DNA of 64,000 bases from Propioniciclava tarda (GCF_900182665.1 NZ_FXTL01000004.1:119170-183169); one strand, 5' to 3'. Numbered from the stretch's first letter, positions 16,909-27,782 are shown. Notes: generated by a model not told the origin, from the letters alone. Numbers and translations: made by a program.

Positions 16909-18927
16909 ATGGGGCGACGTACGACGACCGCTGCGCTGGGTACCAGCGCAATACTCCTGCTTTCGGGTCTGAGCACCCCGGCCCTGGCGGCCGACAAGGT
17001 CACCACGCTGGACCCCAGCCTCACCCAGGTGAACATCCTCAACCTCAACGACTTCCACGGCGCCTTCGACACCGGGCTGGACGGCGTCAACGGACGCAAC
17101 CTGGCCTGTTCGGTCGAGACCGCCAAGGCCACTCTCGGCGAGGACAAGACGCTGCTCGTCGCCGCCGGCGACCTGATCGGGGGCTCGACGTTCGCGTCCA
17201 TGGTCGCCCTCGACGAGCCGACCATCGCCTATCTCAACGCGCTCGAACTCAAGGCGTCCGCTGTCGGCAATCACGAGTTCGACAAGGGCTTCGGCGACCT
17301 GACCGGTCACGCCATGCCGCGGGCCGCCTGGCAGTACCTCGGCGCCAACGTCTACCAGCGCGGCACCACGACCCCCGCGCTGCCCGAGTACGCCCAGCTC
17401 ACCGTGAACGGCCTGCGGGTCGCCATCATCGGAGCGGTGACGGCCGAGACGCCGAGCCTCGTGGCGCCGACGGGCGTGTCGGGACTCGACTTCGGCGACC
17501 CCGTCGTGGCCGTGAACCGGGTCGTCGACCGCCTCTCTGACGGCGTCGAGGCCAACGGTGAGGCGGACGTCTTCATCGCCGAGTACCACAACGGCGCCGT
17601 GAGCAACCGGCCGCTGGCCGACGAGCTCGCCGCCAGCACCGACTTCGCGCGCATCGTCAACGACACGTCCGGCAAAGTGGCCGCCATCTTCAACGGCCAC
17701 ACCCACCAGCGCTACGCCTACGACGCTCCCGTCCCCGGCGGCACCGGGACGCGTCCGGTGTTGCAGACCGGAGCCACAGGTCAAGCCCTCGGCCAGGTCC
17801 AGCTGGGCTTCGGCGCCGACAAGAAGCTTGTCCAGTACAGGGCCACCAACGTCATCCCGGGTGCGCCGACCGCCGCCTGCCTGGCCGACCCTCAGTACGT
17901 CGCCGCCGCCAAGGTCGTGACGGACGCCGTCTCCTACGCGAAGGTCGTGGGCGCCAAGGTGGTCGGCACCATCACCGCCGACATCACGCGCGCCTACGTC
18001 TCGACGCCCACTGGGCCCAGCGAGGACCGCGCGTCCGAGTCCACGCTGTCGAACCTGCAGGCCGAGGTGTGGAAGGAGACTCTCGACAAGGCCGCCTACG
18101 GCTACGCCGACATCGGCGTCCAGAACCCCGGAGGCGTCCGGCGGGACCTCAAGTTCGCCAAGTCCGGCGACGAGACCGTCGACGGACAGGTCACCTTCGC
18201 CGAGGCGGCCATGATCAACCCGTTCGCCAACGTCCTGCAGTCGATCGACCTGACGGGCGCGCAGTTCAAGGCCGTCCTCGAGCAGCAGTGGCAGCCGGCC
18301 GGCTCGTCGCGTCCGTACCTGCAGCTGGGCCTGTCAAAGAACGTGACCTACACCTACGACCCGAACAAGGCCGTGGGCGACCGCATCACCTCGGTCACCA
18401 TCGACGGCCAGGCCCTGAGCCTGACCAAGACCTATCGGGTCGCGACCAACTCGTTCCTGACGGCCGGTGGCGACAACTTCACGGCCTTCCGGGACGGCAC
18501 CAACAGCAAGGACTCCGGTCTCATCGACAGCGACTCCTTCATCAACTGGCTCGGGACGCATCGTCCGGTCACGCCCAGCTACGCGAAGCAGGCCGTGGCC
18601 GTGATCGGGCAGCCGACCCGCATCCCGATCGACACCCCGACGGTCCTCGATGTGCAGGGCCTGGTCATGACCAGCCTCGGGACGCCCGTCGACACCACGT
18701 TCACGGTGTACGCCGACGGCAAGAAGGTGTCGTCCTTCGCCACGTCGCCGATCGCGGCGGCGACGGTGAACGCGTCGCCGGTGCCGGTGCGCGTCGGTCA
18801 GTCGTCGGTGACGGTGCGGCTGCTCGGCCGCGACTTCAAGTCCGGCATGAAGACCCCGTGGCACACGATCACGCTGGTCGCCGACCAGACCGGCACGCTC
18901 GTCACCGTGCCGATCGCCGTCAAGTAG
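16909..18927 (+). CDS. Secreted 5'-nucleotidase / 2',3'-cyclic phosphodiesterase (UshA family)
   Basis: A 672-residue exported metallophosphatase. Residues 1-28 are a signal peptide ending in STPALAADK. The metallophosphatase domain has the metal-binding motifs NLNDFHGAFD, GNHEFDKGFGDL and FNGHTHQRY. The 5'-nucleotidase C-terminal domain (~360-560) contains IGVQNPGGVRRDL and TFAEAAMINPFANVLQSI. The last ~100 residues look like a small Ig-like beta domain and there is no LPXTG or C-terminal transmembrane anchor, so it is probably released or loosely bound. It likely salvages phosphate and nucleosides from extracellular nucleotides. ATG 16909 has GGAGGGA upstream, and a strong terminator follows. 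Confidence 0.93.
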   Translation: MGRRTTTAALGTSAILLLSGLSTPALAADKVTTLDPSLTQVNILNLNDFHGAFDTGLDGVNGRNLACSVETAKATLGEDKTLLVAAGDLIGGSTFASMVALDEPTIAYLNALELKASAVGNHEFDKGFGDLTGHAMPRAAWQYLGANVYQRGTTTPALPEYAQLTVNGLRVAIIGAVTAETPSLVAPTGVSGLDFGDPVVAVNRVVDRLSDGVEANGEADVFIAEYHNGAVSNRPLADELAASTDFARIVNDTSGKVAAIFNGHTHQRYAYDAPVPGGTGTRPVLQTGATGQALGQVQLGFGADKKLVQYRATNVIPGAPTAACLADPQYVAAAKVVTDAVSYAKVVGAKVVGTITADITRAYVSTPTGPSEDRASESTLSNLQAEVWKETLDKAAYGYADIGVQNPGGVRRDLKFAKSGDETVDGQVTFAEAAMINPFANVLQSIDLTGAQFKAVLEQQWQPAGSSRPYLQLGLSKNVTYTYDPNKAVGDRITSVTIDGQALSLTKTYRVATNSFLTAGGDNFTAFRDGTNSKDSGLIDSDSFINWLGTHRPVTPSYAKQAVAVIGQPTRIPIDTPTVLDVQGLVMTSLGTPVDTTFTVYADGKKVSSFATSPIAAATVNASPVPVRVGQSSVTVRLLGRDFKSGMKTPWHTITLVADQTGTLVTVPIAVK

Positions 18928-18958
18928 GCCGATCGGCGTCAGATCATCGGACGCCGTC

Positions 18959-19000
18959 GCCGGGCCCCGCACCTTCGAGTGCGGGGCCCGGCGTGGTTTT
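18959..19000. terminator. Bidirectional Rho-independent terminator
   Basis: A perfect 14-bp stem GCCGGGCCCCGCAC/GTGCGGGGCCCGGC with a CTTCGA loop, then GTGGTTTT on the plus strand. It lies between the convergent 5'-nucleotidase and sirtuin genes, and its T tract touches the sirtuin stop codon. Confidence 0.93.
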
Positions 19001-19799
19001 ATGAGGCGTCTGCGAGGGCGGTGAGCGTCTCGGACGTCCCCGCGTGCAGCCGGACGTCGGCGAGGTCGTCCGCCCTGGTCGCGCCGCGGTTGACGATCGC
19101 GATCGGCGTCCCGTGGCGGGCGGCGTGCCGGACGAACCGCAGCCCGGACATGACGGTCAGCGAGCTGCCCAGGACCACCAGCGCCTCGGCGGCGTCGACG
19201 CGCGCGTAGGCGTCCGCCACCCTCGGCGGCGGCACGGACTCGCCGAACATGACGACGTCGGGCTTGAGGACGCCGCCGCAGTCCTCGCAGGCGACGACGA
19301 CGAAGTCGTGCCAGTCGTCGACCGCGGCGTCACCGTCGGGGCGGACCTCGGCGGTGCCGGCGGGGATGGTGCCGTCGACGCCCGGGTTGGCCGCTTCGAG
19401 GCGGCGCTGCAGCGCGGCGCGGTGGCTGAGGCGTCCGCACTCGAGGCAGGCGACGGAGTCGATGCGTCCGTGCAGATCGAGGACGTCGGAACTGCCCGCG
19501 GCCTGGTGGAGTCCGTCGACGTTCTGGGTGATGACCGCAGCGCCCAGGGTGGCGAGCGCGAGGTGACCGGCGTTGGGCTGCGCGACGCCGAAGCTGCGCC
19601 AGCCCTGCATCGAGCGGGCCCAGTAGCGGCGACGCTCCTCGGGTCGCTTGAGGAACTCGTTGAAGAGGATGGGGTTGTACGGACGCGAGCCGTTGCCGCG
19701 GTAGTCCGGGATGCCCGAGTCGGTGCTCATGCCGGCGCCGGTCAGGGCGAGCCAGCGGCGTCCGGACAGGAGCGCGGCGAGGTCGGACGCGTCGTGCAC
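18999..19799 (-). CDS. NAD-dependent protein deacylase, sirtuin family
   Basis: A 266-residue Sir2 protein that removes acyl groups from lysines using NAD. It has GAGMSTDSGIPDYRG (NAD binding), TQNVDGLHQAAG, the catalytic His110 in DLHGRIDS, and a zinc site formed by Cys118/Cys121 and Cys171/Cys174 (CLEC...CEDC). KPDVVMFGESVPP and LGSSLTVMSGLRFV complete the Rossmann fold. The cleft lacks the Tyr/Arg pair of class III desuccinylases as far as can be judged, so a deacetylase or ADP-ribosyl role is likeliest. It stands next to an AhpD-like gene on the same strand (10-bp gap). Confidence 0.93.
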   Translation of the reverse strand: MHDASDLAALLSGRRWLALTGAGMSTDSGIPDYRGNGSRPYNPILFNEFLKRPEERRRYWARSMQGWRSFGVAQPNAGHLALATLGAAVITQNVDGLHQAAGSSDVLDLHGRIDSVACLECGRLSHRAALQRRLEAANPGVDGTIPAGTAEVRPDGDAAVDDWHDFVVVACEDCGGVLKPDVVMFGESVPPPRVADAYARVDAAEALVVLGSSLTVMSGLRFVRHAARHGTPIAIVNRGATRADDLADVRLHAGTSETLTALADAS

Positions 19800-19809
19800 G
19801 GGCGCCAGA

Positions 19810-20370
19810 TTAGGCGGTCGGGATCGTGCAGAAGCCGGCGGGTTGGATGCCGAGCGCCTGGATGGTCCGGGCCCAGAAGTTCACCTGCGCCGCTGTCGTG
19901 GCGAGGATCACGATCTCGCGCTCGGTGAAGAGCCTGGTCACGTCGGCTTTCAGCGACGGCGGGAAGTCGAGCGGGGTCGACGAGATGGCGCGGGCGTAGG
20001 CGATGGCGGTCCGCTCGCGTTCGTCGAGGGACGCCGCCAGCTCGGCGTCCAGGTCGCCGACCCAGCGCTGCAGGGAGCTGAGCTCGCCGTCGGTGACGCC
20101 AGCGGCGTCCGGCTCGAAGCTGTTCATGTCGACGCAGAAGGGGCAGTTCGTGGTGAGCGAGGCGGTGACCCGGACCAGCTTCAGGATGCGCGCCGACGGC
20201 TCGTCGTGGGCCACGAGCGTCTCCAGGACGCCGGCGCCGATCGCGGCCTTGGGGTACCAGGCGAGGAGGCGGGCGGGCTGCATGCGGCGTCCGGTGACGC
20301 GCTCGGACGCCCAGACGCCCAGGCGCAGCAGCGGATTGAAACGGCGGGGCTCGCGGATCAGGGCGTCCAT
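19810..20370 (-). CDS. AhpD/carboxymuconolactone decarboxylase-like protein
   Basis: A 186-residue all-alpha protein with the AhpD-type core: LVRVTASLTTNCPFCVDMNS carries the Cys76-x-x-Cys79 redox pair, and AIAYARAISSTP follows as the next conserved helix. Members are thiol-based peroxidatic or decarboxylating enzymes, and this one probably has redox activity. Start ATG 20370 is chosen because upstream in-frame codons run through the palindromic repeat at 20399-20444. It precedes the sirtuin gene by 10 bp and is probably co-transcribed with it. Confidence 0.8.
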   Translation of the reverse strand: MDALIREPRRFNPLLRLGVWASERVTGRRMQPARLLAWYPKAAIGAGVLETLVAHDEPSARILKLVRVTASLTTNCPFCVDMNSFEPDAAGVTDGELSSLQRWVGDLDAELAASLDERERTAIAYARAISSTPLDFPPSLKADVTRLFTEREIVILATTAAQVNFWARTIQALGIQPAGFCTIPTA

Positions 20371-20398
20371 GCTGCTCAGTGTGGCGTCCACGGGCCGT

Positions 20399-20444
20399 AC
20401 TGGGTGCTCCCTGTTGCGGAAAACCGGGAGTTGGAGCACCCAGT
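20399..20444. repeat. Palindromic repeat, ACTGGGTGCT family, copy 1
   Basis: Perfect 12-bp arms ACTGGGTGCTCC and GGAGCACCCAGT around a centre containing GCGGAAAACCGGGAG. The same element occurs at 30140-30189 and 30236-30285, with shared centre words CGGAGAACCGGGAGT. Confidence 0.85.
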
Positions 20445-20656
20445 CGGGCGTGGGTGGGGCCGGAGGCTGGCTCGTTCTTCGGTCCGGGTGGGCGTGTGCC
20501 CGGCAGGAAGGGGCGCGCGACGGCGTCCGATGGCGGCGACAGGATCCGCCGCGGGACGGCGAGCGGACGCGAGAATTCGGCGTCCATGTGCCGGATGCGA
20601 GACGAGTTTTCGGTGATGGGCGGCATCCGTCCGCTGTGGTCGGGCAGGATGGAACG

Positions 20657-21694
20657 GTGCGAGCGCTAGCGAAATTGAAGGCCGGACCAGGCCTCGAACT
20701 CATCGACCGTCCCGAGCCGACGTGCGGGGAATGGGACGTAAAGATCCGTGTCCTGCGTGCCGGACTGTGCGGCACCGACCTGCACTTGCAGGAGTGGGAC
20801 GAGTGGGCGGCGTCCCAGATGCACCTGCCGCAGACCATCGGGCACGAGTTCTACGGCGAGATCGTCGAGGTCGGGCCGTCGGTGGAGGAGCTGAAGGTCG
20901 GCGACCACGTCTCGGGCGAGGGCCACATCGTGTGCGGCTACTGCCGCAACTGCCGCGCCGGACGCAAGCACCAGTGCATCCGGACCATCGGGCTGGGCGT
21001 GAACCGCGACGGGTGCTTCGCCGACTACGTCGTGATGCCGGTCGAGAACGTCTGGAAGCATCCGGACGACATCGATCCCGACCTGGGCGCGATCTTCGAT
21101 CCGCTCGGTAACGCCACGCACACCGCGCTGCAGTGGCCGATGATCGGCGAGGACGTGCTGATCACGGGCGCCGGCCCCATCGGCTGCATCGCCGCCGCCA
21201 TCGCGCAGCATGCGGGCGCCAAGCACGTGGTCGTCACCGATCTGAGCGACTACCGGCTTGAGCTGGCCAAGGCGGCCGGCGCCGACCTGTGCGTCAACTC
21301 GTCGACGACGCGGCTCAAGGACGTCCAGAAGTCGCTGCGCATGGTCGAGGGCTTCGACGTCGGCCTGGAGATGTCGGGTGCGCCGCAGGCGGTCGCCGAG
21401 ATGCTCGAGAACATGAACCACGGCGGACGCGTCGCCATGCTCGGGCTGCCCCACGGCCCCTACGCCATCGACTGGGGCCGCGTCATCACCCACATGATCA
21501 CCATCAAGGGCATCTACGGACGCGAGATGTTCGAGACCTGGTACCTGATGAACTCGATGCTGCACAGCTCGGACGTGTTCCGCGAGCGCGTGAAGTCGGT
21601 CATCACCCACAAGTTCGCCGCCGAGGACTGGGAAGAAGCCTTCGCCACCGCCCGCGCCGGCAAGTGCGGCAAGGTCATCCTCGACTGGAGCTGA
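20657..21694 (+). CDS. tdh: L-threonine 3-dehydrogenase
   Basis: A 345-residue zinc alcohol dehydrogenase family enzyme that oxidises threonine to 2-amino-3-ketobutyrate with NAD. It has catalytic-zinc Cys38 in [28 protein letters not shown], the structural zinc cysteines in [15 protein letters not shown], and the Rossmann motif [18 protein letters not shown] 20657 behind AGGATGG is the start; it aligns with the E. coli Tdh N-terminus. kbl follows 61 bp downstream, so the pair converts threonine to glycine plus acetyl-CoA. A perfect 13-bp inverted repeat lies between the two genes. Confidence 0.95.
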   Translation: MRALAKLKAGPGLELIDRPEPTCGEWDVKIRVLRAGLCGTDLHLQEWDEWAASQMHLPQTIGHEFYGEIVEVGPSVEELKVGDHVSGEGHIVCGYCRNCRAGRKHQCIRTIGLGVNRDGCFADYVVMPVENVWKHPDDIDPDLGAIFDPLGNATHTALQWPMIGEDVLITGAGPIGCIAAAIAQHAGAKHVVVTDLSDYRLELAKAAGADLCVNSSTTRLKDVQKSLRMVEGFDVGLEMSGAPQAVAEMLENMNHGGRVAMLGLPHGPYAIDWGRVITHMITIKGIYGREMFETWYLMNSMLHSSDVFRERVKSVITHKFAAEDWEEAFATARAGKCGKVILDWS

Positions 21695-21698
21695 TTTC

Positions 21699-21737
21699 TG
21701 GCGGAATAGGTATCGCCAGGCGAGACCTATTCCGCCA
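21699..21737. repeat. Perfect inverted repeat between tdh and kbl
   Basis: TGGCGGAATAGGT (21699-21711) and ACCTATTCCGCCA (21725-21737), 13-bp arms, 13-base loop, starting 5 bp after the tdh stop and ending 18 bp before the kbl start. There is no U tract. It may be an mRNA-processing or differential-expression hairpin; a shorter relative GGCGGAATC/GATTCCGCC is at 56184-56210. Confidence 0.9.
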
Positions 21738-21755
21738 TCAATGGGAAGGACCCTC

Positions 21756-22955
<1,200 letters not shown>

Positions 22956-23053
22956 GCCCTAGCCAACTCCGGGCCCGTGACGCACCTACGCTGCGTGCTC
23001 AGGCAGACCAGGCCCCAAGCGTCCGGGCCGGGGTACGGACGGCGGGCACATCG

Positions 23054-25684
23054 TCACGGGACCTCGCGGACGACGTCGGCAGGGTCCTTGTCCGGACGCC
23101 AGCCTCGCCACACCGGGTGCCGCAGGGTGCCCGCCGAGGTGAACTCCGTGAACGACACCTCGCCGACCAGGGTCGGCTCGACCCAGTGGGCATCGCGCGC
23201 GTCCAGGCGCGGGACGCCGTCGAGCGGCGGCGTGTCCCGGTGCAGCGGACGCAGCTTGGCCAGGGCCTCCGCGAGCCCGCGGTCGGTGAAGCCGCTGCCG
23301 GCGCGTCCGATGTAGGCGAGGCGTCCGCCCTCGTTGACGGCCAGGAGCAGCGACCCGACCGTCCCCGCCCGTCCGCGCTCGCCCGGGCTCCAGCCGACGA
23401 CGATGGCCTCCTGGTGGCGGACGTTCTTGAGCTTCAGCCAACTGCGGCTGCGGCGTCCGGGCGCGTACGTGCTGGACGCGCGCTTGGCGATCAGTCCCTC
23501 CAGGCCGCCCTCTTTGGACGCCGTAAAAGCCAGCTCGCGGTCGGTGCCGAACGTGGACGGGACGTGGACGAAGCGTCCGCCGTTGCCCAGCAGCGCCTCG
23601 AGGGCGGCGCGTCGCTCGGTGTAGGGGCTGTCGATCAGAGACTCGCCGTCCAGCCAGAGCAGGTCGAACGCCATGTAGTGGGCGGCGGCGTCGGTGCGTC
23701 CGTGGTTCTGCAGCAGCTCGAAGTGGGAGCGCCCATCGGGTCCGAGTGCGACGATCTCGCCGTCGATCACCGCCGCGTGGTCGCCGACCACCTCGACCAA
23801 CTCGGCAAGCTCGGGGTAGGTGGCGGTGTAGTCCTGACCCTTGCGGGTCTTGATGGTGTGGACGCCGCCGGCGACCGTCGCGATGCCGCGGTAGCCATCC
23901 CACTTGACCTCGAAATGCCAGTCCTCGCCGCGGACCTCACTCTCGGACGCCGCCGTGGCGAGCATCGGGTCGAAGGTGGGCAGCGGGTCGGTTGATGGAG
24001 CCGGAGACGGGTACGGCGTGGTTGTCGATGCCGATGTCGGGTCGATGTGGGGCGAATTTGAGGATCGAGAACCACGCTGTTCCGGATTCGCGCCCGGGAT
24101 CGCAGGGTCGGCGTCCGCTCTGAGGTGGATCAGCCAGTTCTTCTCGTCGCCGTGGGCGGTGTGGATGAGCACGTAGGTCCGCGGCACGCCACCAAGCCCG
24201 CCGTCGTGGCGTCCGTGCAGCGTGACGATGATCTCGCGTCCGTCGCGCCACTTCTCGAGCTCGTACGTGCCGGAGTCCCAGATCGACATCTCGCCGCCGC
24301 CGTACTCGCCCTTCGGGATCGTCCCGGAGAACGTGGCGTACTCGAGCGGGTGGTCCTCGGTCTGCACGGCGAGGTGGTTGACCTTGGGCACCAGCGGCGT
24401 CAGCTTCGGCACCGCCCACGACACGAGGACGCCGTCGCGCTCCAGCCGGATGTCGTGGTGGTGGCGGCGGGCGTGGTGGTCCTGGATCACGAAAGTCTGA
24501 GCGTCCCGCGGCGTCGGCGCCGCCGTTGGGACGGGCTCCGGCGTCTTGGCCGCGTCCCGCATGGAGCGGTACGTGCTCAGCCGATCGGACGCCGACCTTA
24601 CGGCTGGCTCCGGGATCGCCCCGGCGGGTGTGCCGCTGGAACCGTTGGCTGAGCTTGTCGAAGCCTTCGGACCCAGCCCTTCGACAGGCTCAGGGAACGT
24701 CCCTTCGACAGGCTCAGGGAACGTCCCTTCGACAGGCTCAGGGATCGACCTGTTGATGAGATCTCCGTGGCCCGGCAGGAGCACCGCCAGCGGATCACCG
24801 ATCGTGTGCAGCCGGTCCAGAACCTCCAGATAGCTGAGCTGCTTCAGCCCCGGACCAATCTCGTCCCACGTCCTCGGAGCCGCGACGTGGGGCAGGGTCC
24901 GTCCGCGCAGTGAGTACGGCGACACCGTGGTCTTGGAACCGTTGTTCTGCGACCAATCCAGCAGCACCTTGCCGCCGCGCAGCTCCTTCTTCATGTCCGA
25001 GACGACCAGGTCCGGATGCGAGCCCTCCAGCGCCACCGCCAGCTGTCGAGCGAACTCGGACGCCTCGCCGGACGTCAGGTGCCCGTCGAGTCCGGCGTAC
25101 AGGTGGATGCCCTTCGACCCGGAGGTCACCGGCACCGACACCAGCCCGACCCCGTCCAGGATCTCCTTCACGATGAGCGCCAACGTGACGCACTCCTCCA
25201 GCCCCGCCCCCTCGCCGGGGTCGAGATCGAGCACGAGCCGGTCCGGGTGCTGCGCCGTGAGCAGGTCCGCTCCGTCCCCAACGTCGGCCAGCCCAACGCC
25301 GGACGCCTCCCGTCCGAACCGCCACTGGGGCACGTGGATCTCCAAGGCTGCCAACTGCGCCATGAACACCAGCGTCGCGGCGTCGTCGATGATCGGGTAG
25401 CGCAGCGTCTCGCGGCTGTGCTCGATCCCCACGGTGCGGATCCACTCCAGCGTCCCCGAGTCGGCGTTCTTGGTGAAAAAGGCCGGGCCTTCGACCCCGT
25501 GTACCCACCGCTTGCGGGTCGCCGGCCGGCCGGCCACGTGCGGCACCATCCACGGCGCGACCGCCTGGTAGTAAGCGATCACGTCGCCCTTGGTCGTGCC
25601 GGTCGCCGGGTACATCACCTTGTCGAGGTTGGTGACGCGCAGCGTCCGTCCGCCTACTTCGATCTGGGACGCCTTCGCTGCCAC
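23054..25684 (-). CDS. ligD: Multidomain non-homologous end-joining DNA ligase LigD
   Basis: An 876-residue protein with the three LigD activities in the mycobacterial order: polymerase/primase domain (~1-290, with [27 protein letters not shown] and [12 protein letters not shown]), 3'-phosphoesterase domain (~400-530, [20 protein letters not shown] and [13 protein letters not shown]), then the ATP-dependent ligase (~590-876, catalytic Lys in [34 protein letters not shown]). The linkers are unusual. The first holds three tandem 24-bp units read as PEPVEG repeats, and the second holds a low-complexity Ser/Thr/Pro stretch that resembles repeat DNA at 3.1 kb. Start is GTG 25684. No ku gene is in the window. 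Confidence 0.95.
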   Translation of the reverse strand: MAAKASQIEVGGRTLRVTNLDKVMYPATGTTKGDVIAYYQAVAPWMVPHVAGRPATRKRWVHGVEGPAFFTKNADSGTLEWIRTVGIEHSRETLRYPIIDDAATLVFMAQLAALEIHVPQWRFGREASGVGLADVGDGADLLTAQHPDRLVLDLDPGEGAGLEECVTLALIVKEILDGVGLVSVPVTSGSKGIHLYAGLDGHLTSGEASEFARQLAVALEGSHPDLVVSDMKKELRGGKVLLDWSQNNGSKTTVSPYSLRGRTLPHVAAPRTWDEIGPGLKQLSYLEVLDRLHTIGDPLAVLLPGHGDLINRSIPEPVEGTFPEPVEGTFPEPVEGLGPKASTSSANGSSGTPAGAIPEPAVRSASDRLSTYRSMRDAAKTPEPVPTAAPTPRDAQTFVIQDHHARRHHHDIRLERDGVLVSWAVPKLTPLVPKVNHLAVQTEDHPLEYATFSGTIPKGEYGGGEMSIWDSGTYELEKWRDGREIIVTLHGRHDGGLGGVPRTYVLIHTAHGDEKNWLIHLRADADPAIPGANPEQRGSRSSNSPHIDPTSASTTTPYPSPAPSTDPLPTFDPMLATAASESEVRGEDWHFEVKWDGYRGIATVAGGVHTIKTRKGQDYTATYPELAELVEVVGDHAAVIDGEIVALGPDGRSHFELLQNHGRTDAAAHYMAFDLLWLDGESLIDSPYTERRAALEALLGNGGRFVHVPSTFGTDRELAFTASKEGGLEGLIAKRASSTYAPGRRSRSWLKLKNVRHQEAIVVGWSPGERGRAGTVGSLLLAVNEGGRLAYIGRAGSGFTDRGLAEALAKLRPLHRDTPPLDGVPRLDARDAHWVEPTLVGEVSFTEFTSAGTLRHPVWRGWRPDKDPADVVREVP
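24645..24746. repeat. CTTCGACAGGCTCAGGG repeats inside ligD
   Basis: One TTGGCTGAGCTTGTCGAAGC copy in one orientation, then three tandem 24-bp copies of CCCTTCGACAGGCTCAGGG plus AACGT in the other. Because 24 bp equals eight codons the ligD frame stays open, adding TFPEPVEG units to the polymerase-phosphoesterase linker. Related copies are at 27.7, 32.8 and 46.1-46.3 kb. Confidence 0.9.
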
Positions 25685-25724
25685 GGCGTCCAGTCTGGGC
25701 TAACGGACGCGTTTTCCCTAGCGA

Positions 25725-26195
25725 TCAGGGACGCCGCTCGTGGCGGAGCGGGCGGGGCAGCCAGCGTTTGGCGTCCCGGCCCTGCTGGTCGGGGGAGATC
25801 CCCGAGCGGACCACCCCGTCCGCCGACGACGCGCTGCGCGGCAGCACCGGGGGCTCCGGGATCGGCGTGGTCAGCAGCGCCGAATCCTCGACGACGTAGT
25901 CACTCGGGTCAGCCCGGCGCGGGACGTGCCGTCCTTCACCTCCGGACGCCTCCGAAGCCGCCCGACGCGGTGAGGCCTGGACGCCGGACGCCAGGTCGGC
26001 GAACCCCACCGGCCCGGTCGCAGGGGGAACCTGCCGCTCGACGAACGCGCGCGACGGCGTCCGATCGATGACGTTCGGAGGCGGCGCCAGGAGGGCGCGC
26101 GCCGGAAGGATCTGCGTGCCGGGCGACTCGGGGGACTGCGGCGACTCGGGCGACGCCGGCGACGCCGACACGGCGCGTCGGGGCAGCTGGGTCAC
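25725..26195 (-). CDS. Pro/Ser-rich hypothetical protein
   Basis: A 156-residue open frame from GTG 26195, chosen because AGGAG lies 6 bases before it. The N-terminal half has low-complexity ASPASPESPQSPESPG and is probably disordered; the C-terminal half has DYVVEDSALLTTPIPEPPVL and a basic tail. No domain, signal peptide or membrane segment is recognised. It sits between ligD (41 bp after its stop on the minus strand) and the divergent glycerate kinase, so it may be upstream of ligD in one transcript. A role in DNA repair would be a guess. Confidence 0.5.
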   Translation of the reverse strand: MTQLPRRAVSASPASPESPQSPESPGTQILPARALLAPPPNVIDRTPSRAFVERQVPPATGPVGFADLASGVQASPRRAASEASGGEGRHVPRRADPSDYVVEDSALLTTPIPEPPVLPRSASSADGVVRSGISPDQQGRDAKRWLPRPLRHERRP

Positions 26196-26358
26196 GGTCA
26201 CTCCTGTCAGGGCAGTCGACTCAATGATGCCTTGAGCACGCGTCCTCCGCGCGGGCAGCACACGAGCTGGACGCTGCCTCGGCCTGGGTGCGTTGGCCTA
26301 ATCTGAATCGAACCAGCCGTCGCTGGTCTTTGTCGCAGCCTACCCCTGAGGAGCACCC

Positions 26359-27507
26359 GTGCAGACGTCGCCGCGGATCGTCCTGGCTCCCGACTCGTTC
26401 AAGGAGTCGATGACGGCCGCCGAGGTCTGCGCGGCGATGGAGGCCGGATTCCGGGCGGCCTTCCCAGCAGCCCGGTTCGTGCGCGTCCCGATGGCGGACG
26501 GCGGCGAGGGCACGCTGCGTTCGCTCGTGGACGCCCGCGCCGGACGCATCGAGCGGGTCACCGTCACCGGCCCGCTGGGGCGTCCGGTGGAGGCTGAACT
26601 GGGACTGCTTCCCGATGGTGTGGCGGTCGTCGAGATGGCGTCCGCGAGCGGCCTCGGGCTGGTGCCGCCGTTCGAGCGCGACCCGCGCGTCACGACCACG
26701 CGTGGCACGGGCGAGCTGGTCCTCGCGGCCCTGGAGCGCGGCGTCCGGTCGCTCATCCTCGCGATCGGCGGCAGCGCTACCAACGACGCCGGCGCCGGTT
26801 TCGCGCAAGCGCTCGGCTTCAAACTGTTGGACGCCGAGGGCCGCGAGCTTCCTTCCGGAGGCGCGGCTCTCGCCCGATTGCACCGGATCGATGCGTCCGG
26901 CGCGGACCCCCGACTGGCCGGGCTGGCCATCAACGTGGCTTGTGACGTGGACAATCCGCTGTGCGGTCCGGCGGGGGCGTCCGCGGTCTATGGTCCGCAG
27001 AAGGGGGCATCACCGGGGGTGGTCGCCGAGCTGGACGCGGCCCTCGCCCACTTTGCCATCGTGGTGCGCCGGGATCTCGGGCGGGACGTCGCTGGCGTCC
27101 CCGGGTCCGGCGCCGCCGGCGGCCTCGGCGCCGGGCTGTTGGCCTTCACCGACGCGGAGTTGCGCCGCGGCGTCCAGATCGTCATCGACGAGGCCCGACT
27201 GGTGGACGCCGTCGCCGGAGCCGACCTGGTCGTCACCGGTGAGGGGCGGGTAGACGGGCAGACGCGGCGCGGCAAGACCCCGTTCGGGGTCGCGCAGATC
27301 GCGCGGGCGGCGGGGGTGCCGGTGATAGCGGTGGCCGGCTGCCTCGGGGATGGCGCCGACACGCTGGCGGATGTGTTCGGCGCGGTGATCCCGATCGTGG
27401 ATCGGTTGGCGCCGCTGGACGAGGTGTTGGCGGCTGGTCCGGTGAACGTGGAGCGGACCTGTCGCGAGGTGGGCCGGTTGTTGCGGCTGGGTGGCTTCGG
27501 GCGTTAG
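26359..27507 (+). CDS. glxK: Glycerate kinase (GlxK/GarK family)
   Basis: A 382-residue glycerate 2-kinase of the GarK fold, phosphorylating glycerate with ATP. Characteristic blocks are VLAPDSFKESMTAAEVC at the N-terminus, PMADGGEGTLRSL, ASASGLGLVP, LAIGGSATNDAGAG, ACDVDNPLCGPAGAS, the FGPQKG-like VYGPQKGASP, and VVTGEGRVDGQTRRGKTPFGV. GTG 26359 behind TGAGGAGC is the start. The last ~45 codons are repeated immediately downstream in a degenerate copy (27523-27665), a sign of unequal recombination at the gene's 3' end. Confidence 0.95.
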   Translation: MQTSPRIVLAPDSFKESMTAAEVCAAMEAGFRAAFPAARFVRVPMADGGEGTLRSLVDARAGRIERVTVTGPLGRPVEAELGLLPDGVAVVEMASASGLGLVPPFERDPRVTTTRGTGELVLAALERGVRSLILAIGGSATNDAGAGFAQALGFKLLDAEGRELPSGGAALARLHRIDASGADPRLAGLAINVACDVDNPLCGPAGASAVYGPQKGASPGVVAELDAALAHFAIVVRRDLGRDVAGVPGSGAAGGLGAGLLAFTDAELRRGVQIVIDEARLVDAVAGADLVVTGEGRVDGQTRRGKTPFGVAQIARAAGVPVIAVAGCLGDGADTLADVFGAVIPIVDRLAPLDEVLAAGPVNVERTCREVGRLLRLGGFGR

Positions 27508-27522
27508 GGGACGCTGATCACT

Positions 27523-27665
27523 GGCGCGCGGTTCGACGCGGTAGTCCCGATCGTGGATCCGGCGGCGCCGGTGGGTGAGGTGTTGGCGGCTGGCCGCGGA
27601 ACATGCGAGCGGACCTGTCGCGATCTCGGTCGGTTGCTGCGGCTGGGTGGTTTCGGGAGTTGGTG
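27523..27665 (+). pseudogene. Degenerate duplicate of the glxK 3' end
   Basis: This stretch repeats the closing ~140 bp of glxK: both copies contain CCCGATCGTGGATC, GAGGTGTTGGCGGCTGG, GAGCGGACCTGTCGCGA and TTGCTGCGGCTGGGTGG-type sequence in the same order and spacing. Changes and a small shift near 27598 show it is no longer under coding constraint. It has no start codon context and cannot make a kinase. Confidence 0.85.
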
Positions 27666-27688
27666 ATCGCCGATCATTGGCGCTCGCT

Positions 27689-27782
27689 GGCTGAGCTTGT
27701 CGAAGCCGCTTCTGCGTCCGTGCGACATCCGGTGGCTGAGCCTGTTGAAGCCCTTGAGGAGGCCGCCTCGACAAAGCTCAAT
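27689..27782. repeat. CTTCGACAAGCTCAG-family copies
   Basis: Three copies in ~95 bp: GGCTGAGCTTGTCGAAGCC at 27689, GGCTGAGCCTGTTGAAGCCC at 27733 and an inverted CCTCGACAAAGCTCA at 27767. They fill the gap between the duplicated glxK tail and the DinB-like gene. Confidence 0.8.

Noticed and set aside
24645..24746. PEP-CTERM-type sorting signal from the PEPVEG repeats
   Set aside because: The repeats are in the middle of LigD, with no C-terminal hydrophobic helix and no sorting context. They come from the DNA repeat.
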